Part shown: positions 52,699 through 60,772 of the stretch, piece by piece
Layout: each line of letters starts with the position of its first letter
How positions within the stretch are numbered: the stretch's first letter is position 1
Source: Paraburkholderia susongensis
GTDB taxonomy: Bacteria > Pseudomonadota > Gammaproteobacteria > Burkholderiales > Burkholderiaceae
Length of the DNA stretch: 64,000 nt
Direction: 5' to 3'
Assembly: GCF_900177725.1 (NCBI RefSeq)
Contig: NZ_FXAT01000003.1
Coordinates: forward strand, 620,001 to 684,000
Made by a program: the position numbers and the translations under genes
Notes under the pieces: model-generated
Databases searched by the model: none
What the model saw: the letters and a program-made list of their open reading frames with translations, nothing else
Told to the model about the DNA's origin: nothing

Positions 52699-52965
52699 AT
52701 GAGCCTGAAGCCCACAGGGTTCGTGTTGACGATCCGCACTCTGGAGCAGGTGCGCGCCGTTCTTGACGGCACAGAGAAGCTCGAATTCGCCCCGGCAACG
52801 GACACGCAGGCCCGTTACGCATGGGTGGAATCTATCCTCAAGCGCCTGCGTGAGCGACTCAAGCAACTTCCCAACGAAAAACGGCCCGGGCGCACCAGCG
52901 CTCGAGCCGTCAAATCAAGACCATTTCGTTACACCGTTCGAGCCCTCAAAAGAGACCTTAACTGA
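52699..52965 (+). CDS. Unrecognised small basic protein (88 aa)
   Basis: The ORF begins MSLKPTGFVLTIRTLEQVRA and has a helical basic region WVESILKRLRERLKQL and an Arg/Lys-rich end. I do not recognise the family; coding quality is moderate. A 15-bp direct copy of its start region (GCAGATGAGCCTGAA) occurs 53 bases upstream at 52642-52656 and opens an 18-codon ORF whose stop overlaps this ATG. It may be a decayed mobile-element gene or a real small gene at the island border next to fliR. Confidence 0.42.
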   Translation: MSLKPTGFVLTIRTLEQVRAVLDGTEKLEFAPATDTQARYAWVESILKRLRERLKQLPNEKRPGRTSARAVKSRPFRYTVRALKRDLN

Positions 52966-53018
52966 ACGGCATTACGCTAGTGGCGGTTTTTTTCATGTCT
53001 ACGAAGCGCATCCGCACT

Positions 53019-53801
53019 TCACCTCAACCCCGCCGCAACACGCCCCATTTCATCAATCCCGCCATCAAACAACCGCACAAAAAACGGAATCATATTCGGC
53101 AGCATCAGTTGCACGAGCAGCAGGCCGACCAGCATCGTGAGCGGAAAGCCGATCTGGAACACGCCGATCTGCGGCGCCGCGCGATTGAGGATGCCGAGCG
53201 CAAGGTTCGAGATCAGCAGCGCGACTACGACCGGCAGCGACAGCAGCAGCCCTGCCGAGAAGATCGAACCGCCCCAGTTCGCGAGCGTCTGCCAGCCATG
53301 CGGCGCGATCAGGTTCGCCGACACCGGCACCGACTGGAACGTCGTCACGAGCGCGGCGAGCATTTGCAGATGACCGTCGACGGCGAGAAACACGAGCGTC
53401 GCGATCGTCGTCATGTAGCGCGAGATCACGACGCCCGAGCCGGTGGCCTGCGAATCGAAGAAGGTCGCGAAGCCCAAGCCCATACCGAGGCCGATGAAGT
53501 AGCCGGTCGCGTCGATCGCCTGAAAGACGATCTGCATCGTCACGCCGAGCGCGACGCCGATCAGGAACTGGTTGACGAGAATCCATACGCCGGCCGCGGA
53601 GAACACCGTCACCTGCGGCAGCGCGCCGATGGTCGGCGCGACGATGATCGTCGTGAATGCGGCAAGACCGATCTTCACGCGCACGGGCATCGACGCGTTG
53701 CTGAACACCGGCGCGGTGGCGACGAGCGCGGCGATGCGCGCGAACGGCCACAGGAACGCGGTGAGCCAGACGTTCAGTTGTGCGTAAGTAACCGTGAACA
53801 T
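53019..53801 (-). CDS. fliR: Flagellar export gate protein FliR
   Basis: FliR (260 aa) is a component of the FliPQR core export channel in the membrane. It has several long hydrophobic helices and the typical start FTVTYAQLNVWLTAFLWPFA, the middle YFIGLGMGLGFATFFDSQA and the end NMIPFFVRLFDGG. It is the last gene of the fliLMNOPQR operon. Its 3' end directly borders the island, and the gene is intact. Confidence 0.96.
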   Translation of the reverse strand: MFTVTYAQLNVWLTAFLWPFARIAALVATAPVFSNASMPVRVKIGLAAFTTIIVAPTIGALPQVTVFSAAGVWILVNQFLIGVALGVTMQIVFQAIDATGYFIGLGMGLGFATFFDSQATGSGVVISRYMTTIATLVFLAVDGHLQMLAALVTTFQSVPVSANLIAPHGWQTLANWGGSIFSAGLLLSLPVVVALLISNLALGILNRAAPQIGVFQIGFPLTMLVGLLLVQLMLPNMIPFFVRLFDGGIDEMGRVAAGLR

Positions 53802-53846
53802 GGTGGCTGGTGGAGAAGGGGGAGCGTCGCGTTTGCGGCAAGGTGC

Positions 53847-54116
53847 TCAGTTGACGAGCGACGGAATGCTGCTGAGCGTGTGACGCAGATAGTCGAGCAT
53901 CGTCGTCAGCATCCACGGCCCGGCGATCACCATCGTGACCACGATCGCGAGCAGCTTCGGAATGAACGAGAGCGTGGTTTCGTTGATCTGCGTGGCCGCC
54001 TGAAACAGACTCACGAGCAGACCGACGACGAGCGCGACGAGCAAAAGCGGCGCCGAGAGCAAGAGGCCAACGTACATGGCCTCGTGGGCCAGCGTCATGA
54101 CTGCTTCGGGTGTCAT
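53847..54116 (-). CDS. fliQ: Flagellar export gate protein FliQ
   Basis: FliQ (89 aa) is a two-helix subunit of the FliPQR export gate. The sequence (MTPEAVMTLAHEAMYVGLLL, SLFQAATQINETTLSFIPKL and AGPWMLTTMLDYLRHTLSSI) is typical throughout, including the Gln/Ile/Asn/Glu hairpin between helices. Confidence 0.97.
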   Translation of the reverse strand: MTPEAVMTLAHEAMYVGLLLSAPLLLVALVVGLLVSLFQAATQINETTLSFIPKLLAIVVTMVIAGPWMLTTMLDYLRHTLSSIPSLVN

Positions 54117-54168
54117 CGTGAGAAGGCCGGAAACGTTGAGGGTTGAACGGGAGACGCCGGACGCGGCA

Positions 54169-55116
54169 TCAGACGAAACTCTGCGCGAGCGAGCCGAGCA
54201 GCAACTGCCAGCCGTCGACGAGCACGAACAGCATCAGCTTGAACGGCAGCGAAATCGTCGCCGGCGACACCATCATCATCCCCATCGACATCAGCACGCT
54301 CGCGACCACCATGTCGATGATGAGAAACGGAATGAAGATCGTGAAGCCGATCGTGAAGCCCGTCTTCAGCTCGCTCGTCACGAACGCGGGCACGAGCAGC
54401 GACAGCGGCACGTCTTCGGGGCCCTGCATCGGCGCCGCGTGCGAGATGCGCGCGAAGAGCGCGAGATCGCTCTCGCGGGTCTGGCGCAGCATGAACGTCT
54501 TGAACGGCGCGACGCCGCGCGAGACCGCCTGATCCATCGGAATCGAGCCTTCGGAGAACGGCTTGTAGCCTTCGTTATAGGCCTTGTCGAGCACCGGCGA
54601 CATCACGAACAGCGTGAGAAACAGCGCGAGCCCGACGAGCACCTGATTCGGCGGCGTGGTCGTCGTGCCGAGCGCCTGGCGCAGCAGCGACAGCACGATG
54701 ACGATGCGCGTGAAGCTCGTCATCATCAGCAGCATCGCGGGCAGGAACGAGAGCATCGTGAGCAGCAGCATCGTCTGCACGCTCAGCGAATAGGTCGTGC
54801 CGCCGTTCGGGCCGGGGCTCGTCGTGAAGGCCGGCAGACCGGCGGTCTGCGCGAACGAGAGTGTCGGCAGCGCGAGCAGCAGGACCGGCAGCGCGAGCGG
54901 AAGCAATGCTGCGAGACGGTGCGGCAGCGTCGCGCGCGTCGAACCGGCTGCGTTGCCGCGCGTCACTTCCGCGCCGTGCGTCGTGTACGCCGTGTGCGCC
55001 TCGCATGCATCGCGTGTAGCGTGAGCCGCGCGCGATTTGCGTGCGTCGTCTGCCTCGCCTGTGCGATGCCCGGCACGTACGGCCTGAAAACCTGACTGCC
55101 TGAAACTGACCTGCAT
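54169..55116 (-). CDS. fliP: Flagellar export gate protein FliP
   Basis: FliP (315 aa as read) is the central subunit of the export gate. The core is intact: [60 protein letters not shown], the [11 protein letters not shown] loop and the final helices. A signal sequence ([20 protein letters not shown]) is at about 73-93. Before it stand about 65 low-complexity residues, longer than the usual 245-260-residue protein, so the true start could be later, for example a GTG near residue 54. The ATG at 55116 shares a base with the fliO stop. Confidence 0.93.
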   Translation of the reverse strand: MQVSFRQSGFQAVRAGHRTGEADDARKSRAAHATRDACEAHTAYTTHGAEVTRGNAAGSTRATLPHRLAALLPLALPVLLLALPTLSFAQTAGLPAFTTSPGPNGGTTYSLSVQTMLLLTMLSFLPAMLLMMTSFTRIVIVLSLLRQALGTTTTPPNQVLVGLALFLTLFVMSPVLDKAYNEGYKPFSEGSIPMDQAVSRGVAPFKTFMLRQTRESDLALFARISHAAPMQGPEDVPLSLLVPAFVTSELKTGFTIGFTIFIPFLIIDMVVASVLMSMGMMMVSPATISLPFKLMLFVLVDGWQLLLGSLAQSFV

Positions 55117-55697
55117 CACCGATCCCCGCCGCCGTGCGCGTTGAAACGTTTGCCCACTTCGCCTTTCAAAGCGTCGCGAAAGCGTTGACCAAAAGTGCCG
55201 GAAAGATTGCCCGCGCGCGGCGCGTTCGAACCGGCGAGTGCGTCGGCCGCGACGGAGCCGGCCGGCATCGTATGCAGCAGACGCACGTTGCCGGGCGCCG
55301 CGCCGAGCACGAGCCACGTATCGCCGATCTCGACGACCGCGACGCGTTCCTTGCCACCGAGCGAGGCGCCGCCGACCGTTTTCACGAGGCCGCCGCGCTG
55401 GCCCGGCTGCAGGCCGAAGCGCCGCGCGAGCCATGCGCAGCCGAACACGAGGCCGATCACGACCGCGAGCCCGACGAAGGTTTGCAGCACCGCGCCGACG
55501 CCGAGCGCGGGCACCGCGCTGCCCGCGCCGACGCCCGAGGCGATCTTCGCGGCGTTGTTGATCGCGTTGATGTCGGCGGCGCGCGCGGCGGCCGGCACGA
55601 AGAGTGCCGTGGCGCTCAGCGTGACGACCTTGAACACCGCCTGCAACAGAACATCGCGCGACGCTACCCGTATGCCGCGACTGGCCACGCGTTTCAT
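55116..55697 (-). CDS. fliO: Flagellar export assembly protein FliO
   Basis: FliO (193 aa) helps assemble FliP. It has an N-terminal signal-type segment (about 18-41), a transmembrane helix near 65-90 ([20 protein letters not shown]) and the cytoplasmic domain with [20 protein letters not shown] and [10 protein letters not shown]. Its stop overlaps fliP's ATG as TGATG and its start overlaps fliN's stop, so translation is coupled. Confidence 0.93.
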   Translation of the reverse strand: MKRVASRGIRVASRDVLLQAVFKVVTLSATALFVPAAARAADINAINNAAKIASGVGAGSAVPALGVGAVLQTFVGLAVVIGLVFGCAWLARRFGLQPGQRGGLVKTVGGASLGGKERVAVVEIGDTWLVLGAAPGNVRLLHTMPAGSVAADALAGSNAPRAGNLSGTFGQRFRDALKGEVGKRFNAHGGGDR

Positions 55698-56152
55698 CGA
55701 TTGAGCTTCCGGATGCGTTCGGACGGCGTGATGATGTCGGTCAGCCGGATGCCGAACTTGTCGTTGACGACGACCACTTCACCCTGCGCGATCAGGCAGC
55801 CGTTGACGAGCACGTCCATCGGCTCGCCGGCGAGACCGTCGAGCTCCACGACCGAACCCTGCGCGAGTTGCAGCAGGTTGCGGATCGCGATTTTCGTGCG
55901 GCCAAGCTCGACCGTCATCTGGACCGGGATGTCCAGAATCATGTCGATGTCGTTGCGCGTCGAGGCCGGCTCGACCTTCGAGAGCGGCTGGAACACGCCG
56001 GCCGCGCTCGGGTTCACCTCGGCGTTGCCGTTCTGCTCGGCGAGCGCGCTCGCCCAGTCGGCCATCGCGTCGTCCTCGGCGGCGAGCGCGCCGGCGGCCA
56101 CTTGCTCGCCTGCCGCCAGTTCGGCCTCAGGTTTTGCGTTCAGGTCACTCAT
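55694..56152 (-). CDS. fliN: Flagellar motor switch protein FliN
   Basis: FliN (152 aa from ATG 56152) is part of the C-ring. An acidic Ala-rich N-terminal segment of about 65 residues precedes the SpoA domain: [20 protein letters not shown], then [20 protein letters not shown] and the end [20 protein letters not shown] six bases earlier (56158) is another possible start; the ATG is better placed after AAGGAAGG. It overlaps fliM by eight bases. Confidence 0.96.
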   Translation of the reverse strand: MSDLNAKPEAELAAGEQVAAGALAAEDDAMADWASALAEQNGNAEVNPSAAGVFQPLSKVEPASTRNDIDMILDIPVQMTVELGRTKIAIRNLLQLAQGSVVELDGLAGEPMDVLVNGCLIAQGEVVVVNDKFGIRLTDIITPSERIRKLNR

Positions 56153-57143
56153 ATCCACCTTCCTTCATCGTGTCGGCTGCGCTGATCATCTTCTGGACCC
56201 GCAACGCGTATTGACCATTGAAAATTCCGTAGCCGCATTCCATCACCGGCACGCCATCGACTTTCGCCGTGATGTGCTCGGGAATGTTGATCGGCAGAAC
56301 ATCGCCCTTGCGCATGTTCAGAATCTGCTCGAACGTGACCGGCACCTGCGCGAGATCGGCGCTCAATTGCACTTCGGCCGCCTGCACCTGCTGCGACAGC
56401 ACGCGCACCCAGCGGCGGTCGACGTCCATCGCCTCGCCCTGGATCGGCGACGAGAGCACGTCGCGAATCGGCTCGATCATCGAATACGGCATGCAGATGT
56501 GCAGCGTGCCGCCTGTCGAGCCGAACTCGATCGAGAACTGCGTGACGATCACGATTTCGTTCGGCGTCGCGACGTTGGCGAACTGCGTGTGCATTTCCGA
56601 GCGCATGTATTCGAATTGCAGCGGGCGCACGCTTTTCCACGATGCCGCGTAATGCTCGAACGTCAGATTGAGCAGCTTCATGATGATGCGCTGCTCGGTC
56701 TGCGTGAAATCGCGCCCTTCGACGCGCGTATGGAAGCGGCCGTCGCCGCCGAACAGGTTGTCGACCACGAAGAACACGAGGTTCGGGTCGAACACGAACA
56801 GCGACGTGCCGCGCAGCGGCTTCACGTGAACCAGGTTCAGGTTGGTCGGAATCGGCAGGTTGCGCGTGAATTCGCTGTACTTCTGCACCTTCACCGGGCC
56901 GACCGAGATTTCCGCCGAGCGCCGCATGAAGTTGAAAATGCCGACGCGCAACAGACGCGCGAAACGGTCGTTGATGATTTCGAGGCCCGGCATCCGGCCC
57001 CGAACGATGCGCTCCTGCGTCGCGATGTTGTACGGGCGAACGCCCGTGCGGTCGGTCTGCTCGGCTTCCGTGTCGACTTCGCCGGTGACGCCCTTCAGGA
57101 GTGCATCGACCTCCTCCTGGGACATGAACTCTTCGTGGCCCAT
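56145..57143 (-). CDS. fliM: Flagellar motor switch protein FliM
   Basis: FliM (332 aa) receives CheY-P and controls direction of rotation. The N-terminal CheY-binding peptide is present as EFMSQEEVDALLKGVTGE (5-22). The CheC-like middle domain follows (RIVRGRMPGLEIINDRFARL) and the C-terminal SpoA domain includes ITAKVDGVPVMECGYGIFNG. All parts are full length. Confidence 0.97.
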   Translation of the reverse strand: MGHEEFMSQEEVDALLKGVTGEVDTEAEQTDRTGVRPYNIATQERIVRGRMPGLEIINDRFARLLRVGIFNFMRRSAEISVGPVKVQKYSEFTRNLPIPTNLNLVHVKPLRGTSLFVFDPNLVFFVVDNLFGGDGRFHTRVEGRDFTQTEQRIIMKLLNLTFEHYAASWKSVRPLQFEYMRSEMHTQFANVATPNEIVIVTQFSIEFGSTGGTLHICMPYSMIEPIRDVLSSPIQGEAMDVDRRWVRVLSQQVQAAEVQLSADLAQVPVTFEQILNMRKGDVLPINIPEHITAKVDGVPVMECGYGIFNGQYALRVQKMISAADTMKEGGYE

Positions 57144-57196
57144 TGCTTATTCCTCGTGCGTCCCTTGGCGGTTGATGGTGGCAGTGCTAGACAACG

Positions 57197-57697
57197 TCAC
57201 TGCACGACGAATTCGGTGAACAGCACGTCCTGCACGCGGATCGGTGCGACGCCCTTGTCGGTCGGCTCGGTGATGAGCGTCTTCAGTTCCGTGGCGAGCG
57301 CGCGCTTGCCTTCGAGCGGCGCGAGGTCTTCCGGATGCTTGTTCGACAGCGCGAGCAGGATGCGGCTGCGCACTTCCGGCATGTGCTCGGTGAGCGCCTG
57401 CTGGGTGGCGGTGTCGCCGAGCTTGAGCGTCAAGCCGATGCGCAGGAAATGCTGCTGGCCGTCGTCCGATTGCAGGTTGACCGTCATCGATTCGAGCGGA
57501 AAGAAGAGCGGCACCGCGGGCGGCGTCGGTGCCGCAGCGGCCGACGCGGCGGCGGGCGCGCGCTTTGCCATGAAGAACCACACGCCCGCGCCGGCAGCGC
57601 CTGCGGCGATGAGCGCAATGACGACGATCAGGATGATGCGCTTCATGGGGCCTGGCGAGGCGGGCGCGGCTTGTTGCGGGGCGGTGGTGGTTGCCAT
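57197..57697 (-). CDS. fliL: Flagellar basal-body associated protein FliL
   Basis: FliL (166 aa) sits near the stator and affects motor torque. A transmembrane helix is at 19-43 (RIILIVVIALIAAGAAGAGV). The periplasmic domain has FPLESMTVNLQSDDGQQHFL, LRIGLTLKLGD and the end RVQDVLFTEFVVQ. It is the first gene of fliLMNOPQR; its upstream region is the inverted-repeat element. Confidence 0.95.
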   Translation of the reverse strand: MATTTAPQQAAPASPGPMKRIILIVVIALIAAGAAGAGVWFFMAKRAPAAASAAAAPTPPAVPLFFPLESMTVNLQSDDGQQHFLRIGLTLKLGDTATQQALTEHMPEVRSRILLALSNKHPEDLAPLEGKRALATELKTLITEPTDKGVAPIRVQDVLFTEFVVQ

Positions 57698-58459
57698 GGG
57701 GTTTGCTTTTGCTTTGCTAGCCTTGAGGAAGGGGTAGGGTGATTGTTGTTGATTTGGCTGCGGCGCGATGGGTCGAAAAGAAGGGGGATTGCGGGCTATC
57801 TCTGGTTTTTAAGGTTTTTTTGCCCCTGCGGGGCGGGCGCTTGCTTTCTTTGTTCGTGCGGTGTTGGCCTTTCCTTGCTTTCTTATTGGTCTATTGGCGT
57901 TGCCCCTGTGCGGGGCGGCACCTACTTTCTTTGCGGCTGCAAAGAAAGTAGGCAAAGAAAGCAGCTTCACACCGCTAATTCTTAAGCGGGTCCCCTGGCT
58001 TGGAGGGGGTAGTGGTGCATCTGGAATCTGTCTCCTCGCACATTTGCCGTAAGTGACAAGGCAGTCATTCTTCCGGCGGCGCTGCGCGCCCCGAACCCCT
58101 GTTCAGAAACCGTCGGTTTTTTTCGGCACCTCGCCGAGGCGAAGCCGATGGCCCCCACAGAGCAAGGCTCGCCTCACTGCTTTCCCCCGCAGACCCGTCC
58201 GCGACGCACGTAGTGCGGAGTGGGAGCGGATGATGGCTTTGTCACCAGCGCGCAATGTGCGGGGGCACAGATTCCAGATGCACCACTACCCCCTCCAAGC
58301 CAGGGGACCCGCTTAAGAATTAGCGGTGTGAAGCTGCTTTCTTTGCCTACTTTCTTTGCAGCCGCAAAGAAAGTAGGTGCCGCCCCGCACAGGGGCAACG
58401 CTAATAGACCAATAAGAAAGCAAGGAAAGGCCAACACCAAAAAAACAAGGACAAAAACC
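57698..58459. other. Noncoding region between FlhB-like gene and fliL
   Basis: The 762 bases between the two minus-strand gene groups are occupied mainly by the inverted-repeat element. The remaining 57698-57859, directly upstream of fliL, is T-rich on the plus strand with two poly-T tracts and a GCCCCTGCGGGGC hairpin near 57822-57834. The fliL promoter should lie here, but none could be identified. Confidence 0.6.
57860..58438. repeat. Large inverted-repeat element (172-bp arms)
   Basis: The left arm 57860-58031 and the right arm 58267-58438 are exact reverse complements over 172 bases except one base (GGCG against AGCG in the 'ATTGGCG' segment). They flank a 235-base spacer. The similarity continues about 35 bases into the spacer at a lower level. 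Each arm contains a perfect 14-bp hairpin with a 4-base loop (57921-57952 and 58346-58377). The short ORFs inside are translations of the arms. No transposase is present. The motif set looks like a repeat I remember being common in Burkholderiaceae genomes; that needs a search. Confidence 0.93.
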
Positions 58460-58756
58460 TCACCCCACCCCGTGGGCGGGCTCATCCTCACCCCCACTCT
58501 CCATCCGATGCAACCACGCGAGCAATTCCGCTATCGCCTGATAAAGCTGCGGCGGAATCCGCGCATCGAGATCCACCTGCATCAGCAGCGAAACCATCTC
58601 GGGCGCTTCGTGGACGTAGAGACCCGCTTCCCTCGCCCGCAGCACGATCATCTCGGCGAGCAGTCCATAGCCTTTCGCGACCACACGCGGTGCGGGCTCG
58701 CCGCTCTGTGCGTCGTAGACCAGCGCAGCCGCACTGCGGCGATGAGTGCGGCTCAT
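58460..58756 (-). CDS. FlhB C-terminal-domain paralogue (FlhX-like)
   Basis: This 98-aa protein corresponds only to the cytoplasmic C-terminal part of FlhB/YscU. It begins RSAAALVYDAQSGEPAPRVV with AKGYGLLAEMIVLRAREAGL and ends DARIPPQLYQAIAELLAWLH. It has no membrane helices and starts after the NPTH cleavage site, so it looks like a free FlhB-CC fragment. Such proteins, called FlhX or Fhb in some species, can partly replace cleaved FlhB. Its gene overlaps the end of fliK. Confidence 0.87.
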   Translation of the reverse strand: MSRTHRRSAAALVYDAQSGEPAPRVVAKGYGLLAEMIVLRAREAGLYVHEAPEMVSLLMQVDLDARIPPQLYQAIAELLAWLHRMESGGEDEPAHGVG

Positions 58757-60321
58757 GAAAGATCCCAGTCGAAGTCGTCGCGCGCGGCAGCCGGCGTGTT
58801 GCGCGCCGTGGCCGGGCCATGAACCACAGGATGGGCCACGGGATGAGCCGCGGAGTCCGCCACAGAACGAGCGGCAACGTTGACCGGGTCAGCCACCATC
58901 ACTGCACCCGACGATGCCGCCGAAGCCTTTGCCGCCGTGGCCGAACGCGCATACACCGATGCCACCTGCGCACCCGTCGCTCCCGCGGCGCTCGCCACCG
59001 TACCCGGCGCGCCGCCGCCAATCTCGCGGATCGTCAAGCTCTGCAACTCGATGCCGGCCGCCGCGAGCCGCTCCCGGAAGCTGTCGCCCTGCATCGCGAG
59101 CCGCGCCGCGCCGTGCGGGCTCGCCTGCACGCGCGCGGTGAGCCGCATGCCGGTCAGCGTCAATTCGGCGTCGACGGTGCCGAGCGTCGGCAGCGACAGC
59201 GTCAGACGCGTGCGCCACGGTTGGTCATCTTCACTCGCCAGCCCGCCGCCGCTGCGGTCCCATTCGTCGCCGTCCTGTTCGATGGTCCAGTCGAGCCGCG
59301 CGCCGGGCCAGGCCTCGCCGGTCCAGCGAAACTGGCCGGTCGCGAGCAGATCGAGTTGCTGGCGCACGAGCGGCACCGTCGCGGGATGGACCGCCGCCGC
59401 CATCGATTGCGCGTTCTGCGCCGCGCCGGCATCCGCTTGCGACGCTGCGCCGCGCAGCCCCGCATGCGCGGACTGGCCGTTCAGGTCGGACAGCGAACTG
59501 GCCAGCACCTCGCCCGCGGCAAGACGCGCGGCCTGCGCGGTCAGGATCGACGGCGCGACGTGCGCGGCGGAGCTGTCGGAGGTGGCATTGGGCGCGCCGT
59601 TTGACGCACCGCTAGACGCACCCGTTTGCGCGCCGCCTTGCATGCCACGCTGCACACCACCCGGCATGCCATCAGGCGTCGCACCGGGCGAGCCCGGTCT
59701 GGCGGAAGCACCCTGTGCAGCCGCCTCGCCATCGGCGCCAGTCCAGTCGCGCGGCAACTGCGCGGCCGCCACCAGCCGGTTCTGCGCTTCGCCTGCGAGT
59801 CCGGCCGGCGAACGCTGACCGAGGAGCCAGGCCGCGAGATGCGCTTCGTAAAAGAGGCCGCTCTCCCCGACCGTCCGTTCGAGCGCGGCCGCGAGCGCCG
59901 CGACCGGTATCTGGGCCGCCGCTACGCTGAGGCTCGCTGCAGGCCCGCTTGCGCTGGCGGCGGCATTGGGGTTGGCATTGGCAGCAGCACCGGCAGCGTC
60001 GGTCGCATCGGAGAGCGGCAAGCTCTGCGCGGCAACGTCGAGCGCCGGCGCGGCCGGCCAGAGCGGTGCCTGACCGAGCACCGCGAGCGTTGCAGCGCCG
60101 CCCGAACTCGCGATCGCATTGAGCGTCAGCGCGACCGCTGAAAGCGCGGTTTGCGCCGACGGCTGCGGCGCTGGCGCCGCACCGGGTGGGGCTGCGCCCG
60201 GCGCGGTATCGACGCTCGCCGCGCCGGTCTGCGAGGTGGCCGCGCTCCCCGGTGCGATGCCGAGCAAACTGTCGACCCGGCTCGAAAGCACCGAAGCGAT
60301 GGCCGTGTCGATTCCGTTCAT
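58753..60321 (-). CDS. fliK: Flagellar hook-length control protein FliK
   Basis: FliK (522 aa) measures the hook and triggers the FlhB switch. Most of the protein is Ala/Gly/Pro/Ser-rich and probably unfolded, as in known FliK. The conserved domain is near 330-440: TVPLVRQQLDLLATGQFRWT, RTRLTLSLPTLGTVDAELTL and RERLAAAGIELQSLTIRE. Low-complexity runs with Met/Gly repeats lie near 215-235. It lies next to the FlhB-like paralogue, a plausible functional pair. Confidence 0.92.
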   Translation of the reverse strand: MNGIDTAIASVLSSRVDSLLGIAPGSAATSQTGAASVDTAPGAAPPGAAPAPQPSAQTALSAVALTLNAIASSGGAATLAVLGQAPLWPAAPALDVAAQSLPLSDATDAAGAAANANPNAAASASGPAASLSVAAAQIPVAALAAALERTVGESGLFYEAHLAAWLLGQRSPAGLAGEAQNRLVAAAQLPRDWTGADGEAAAQGASARPGSPGATPDGMPGGVQRGMQGGAQTGASSGASNGAPNATSDSSAAHVAPSILTAQAARLAAGEVLASSLSDLNGQSAHAGLRGAASQADAGAAQNAQSMAAAVHPATVPLVRQQLDLLATGQFRWTGEAWPGARLDWTIEQDGDEWDRSGGGLASEDDQPWRTRLTLSLPTLGTVDAELTLTGMRLTARVQASPHGAARLAMQGDSFRERLAAAGIELQSLTIREIGGGAPGTVASAAGATGAQVASVYARSATAAKASAASSGAVMVADPVNVAARSVADSAAHPVAHPVVHGPATARNTPAAARDDFDWDLS

Positions 60322-60445
60322 GCCGGTTCCTTGGTCGCATTGGCGGCAGCGCGCTCAATGCCCTGATCGTTCAATCGCGCGATGCGGGACGATGCATGCA
60401 GCCGCACCCGGAGCGCACAGGCTCGCAGCGCGCACCCGCCCGTAC

Positions 60446-60772
60446 TCAGCGCGCTCCGTACAGCTCCTTGAGCAAGCGCGTCGGCCGGCCGGCGAACAGC
60501 GCCGACAGATTCGCCATGCGCGGATTCGCGAGGTCGCGGATCGCGGCGTCGTCGGCGAGAATCTGGCGGATCAGCGCGTACTTGCGCAGGCGTCCTGCCT
60601 CGTCGAGCTTGATGCCGAGGTCGGCTTCCCTGAGCGCTTCGACTCGGTGCCGGTACTCCTCCTGCAAGTGGGCCAGATCGCTCCACAGGGCCCGCCGCGC
60701 CGCCATCAGCATGCGGCAGGACAGCGCCGCGATCGCCTCGTATTGAGCAAAATATTCTGCGTTCGATGTCAT
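60446..60772 (-). CDS. fliT: FliT-type flagellar protein (copy next to fliS)
   Basis: This 108-aa helical protein follows fliS with a four-base overlap (ATGA). It starts MTSNAEYFAQYEAIAALSCR and has basic/acidic heptads (LWSDLAHLQEEYRHRVEALR) of the FliT type. Unlike the copy beside fliD, it has a C-terminal part with ANLSALFAGRPTRLLKELYG. A longer frame beginning at 60835 overlaps fliS and is not used. Confidence 0.85.
   Translation of the reverse strand: MTSNAEYFAQYEAIAALSCRMLMAARRALWSDLAHLQEEYRHRVEALREADLGIKLDEAGRLRKYALIRQILADDAAIRDLANPRMANLSALFAGRPTRLLKELYGAR

Larger units (their letters stand above)
49822..53018. other. Compositionally distinct island between flgL and fliR
   Basis: About 3.2 kb interrupt the flagellar cluster. 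Inside it codon use shifts away from the GC-rich third positions seen on either side, and the genes are unrelated to flagella: a GFA-family protein, a decayed ORF, a three-gene minus-strand operon and one unrecognised small ORF. I see no integrase, transposase, tRNA gene or terminal repeat, so the mechanism of insertion is unclear. Between its genes the gaps 49822-49987, 50396-50519 and 50877-50995 hold nothing recognised apart from an isolated terminator. Confidence 0.7.

Noticed and set aside
55134..57737. 867-codon plus-strand frame opposite fliO-fliN-fliM-fliL
   Set aside because: It overlaps four certain genes in antisense and has no recognisable domain.
57743..58497. Several small ORFs with LALPLCGAAPTFFAAAKK peptides
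   Set aside because: They are translations of the two arms of the inverted repeat on both strands, without separate ribosome-binding sites; the DNA repeat is the real feature.
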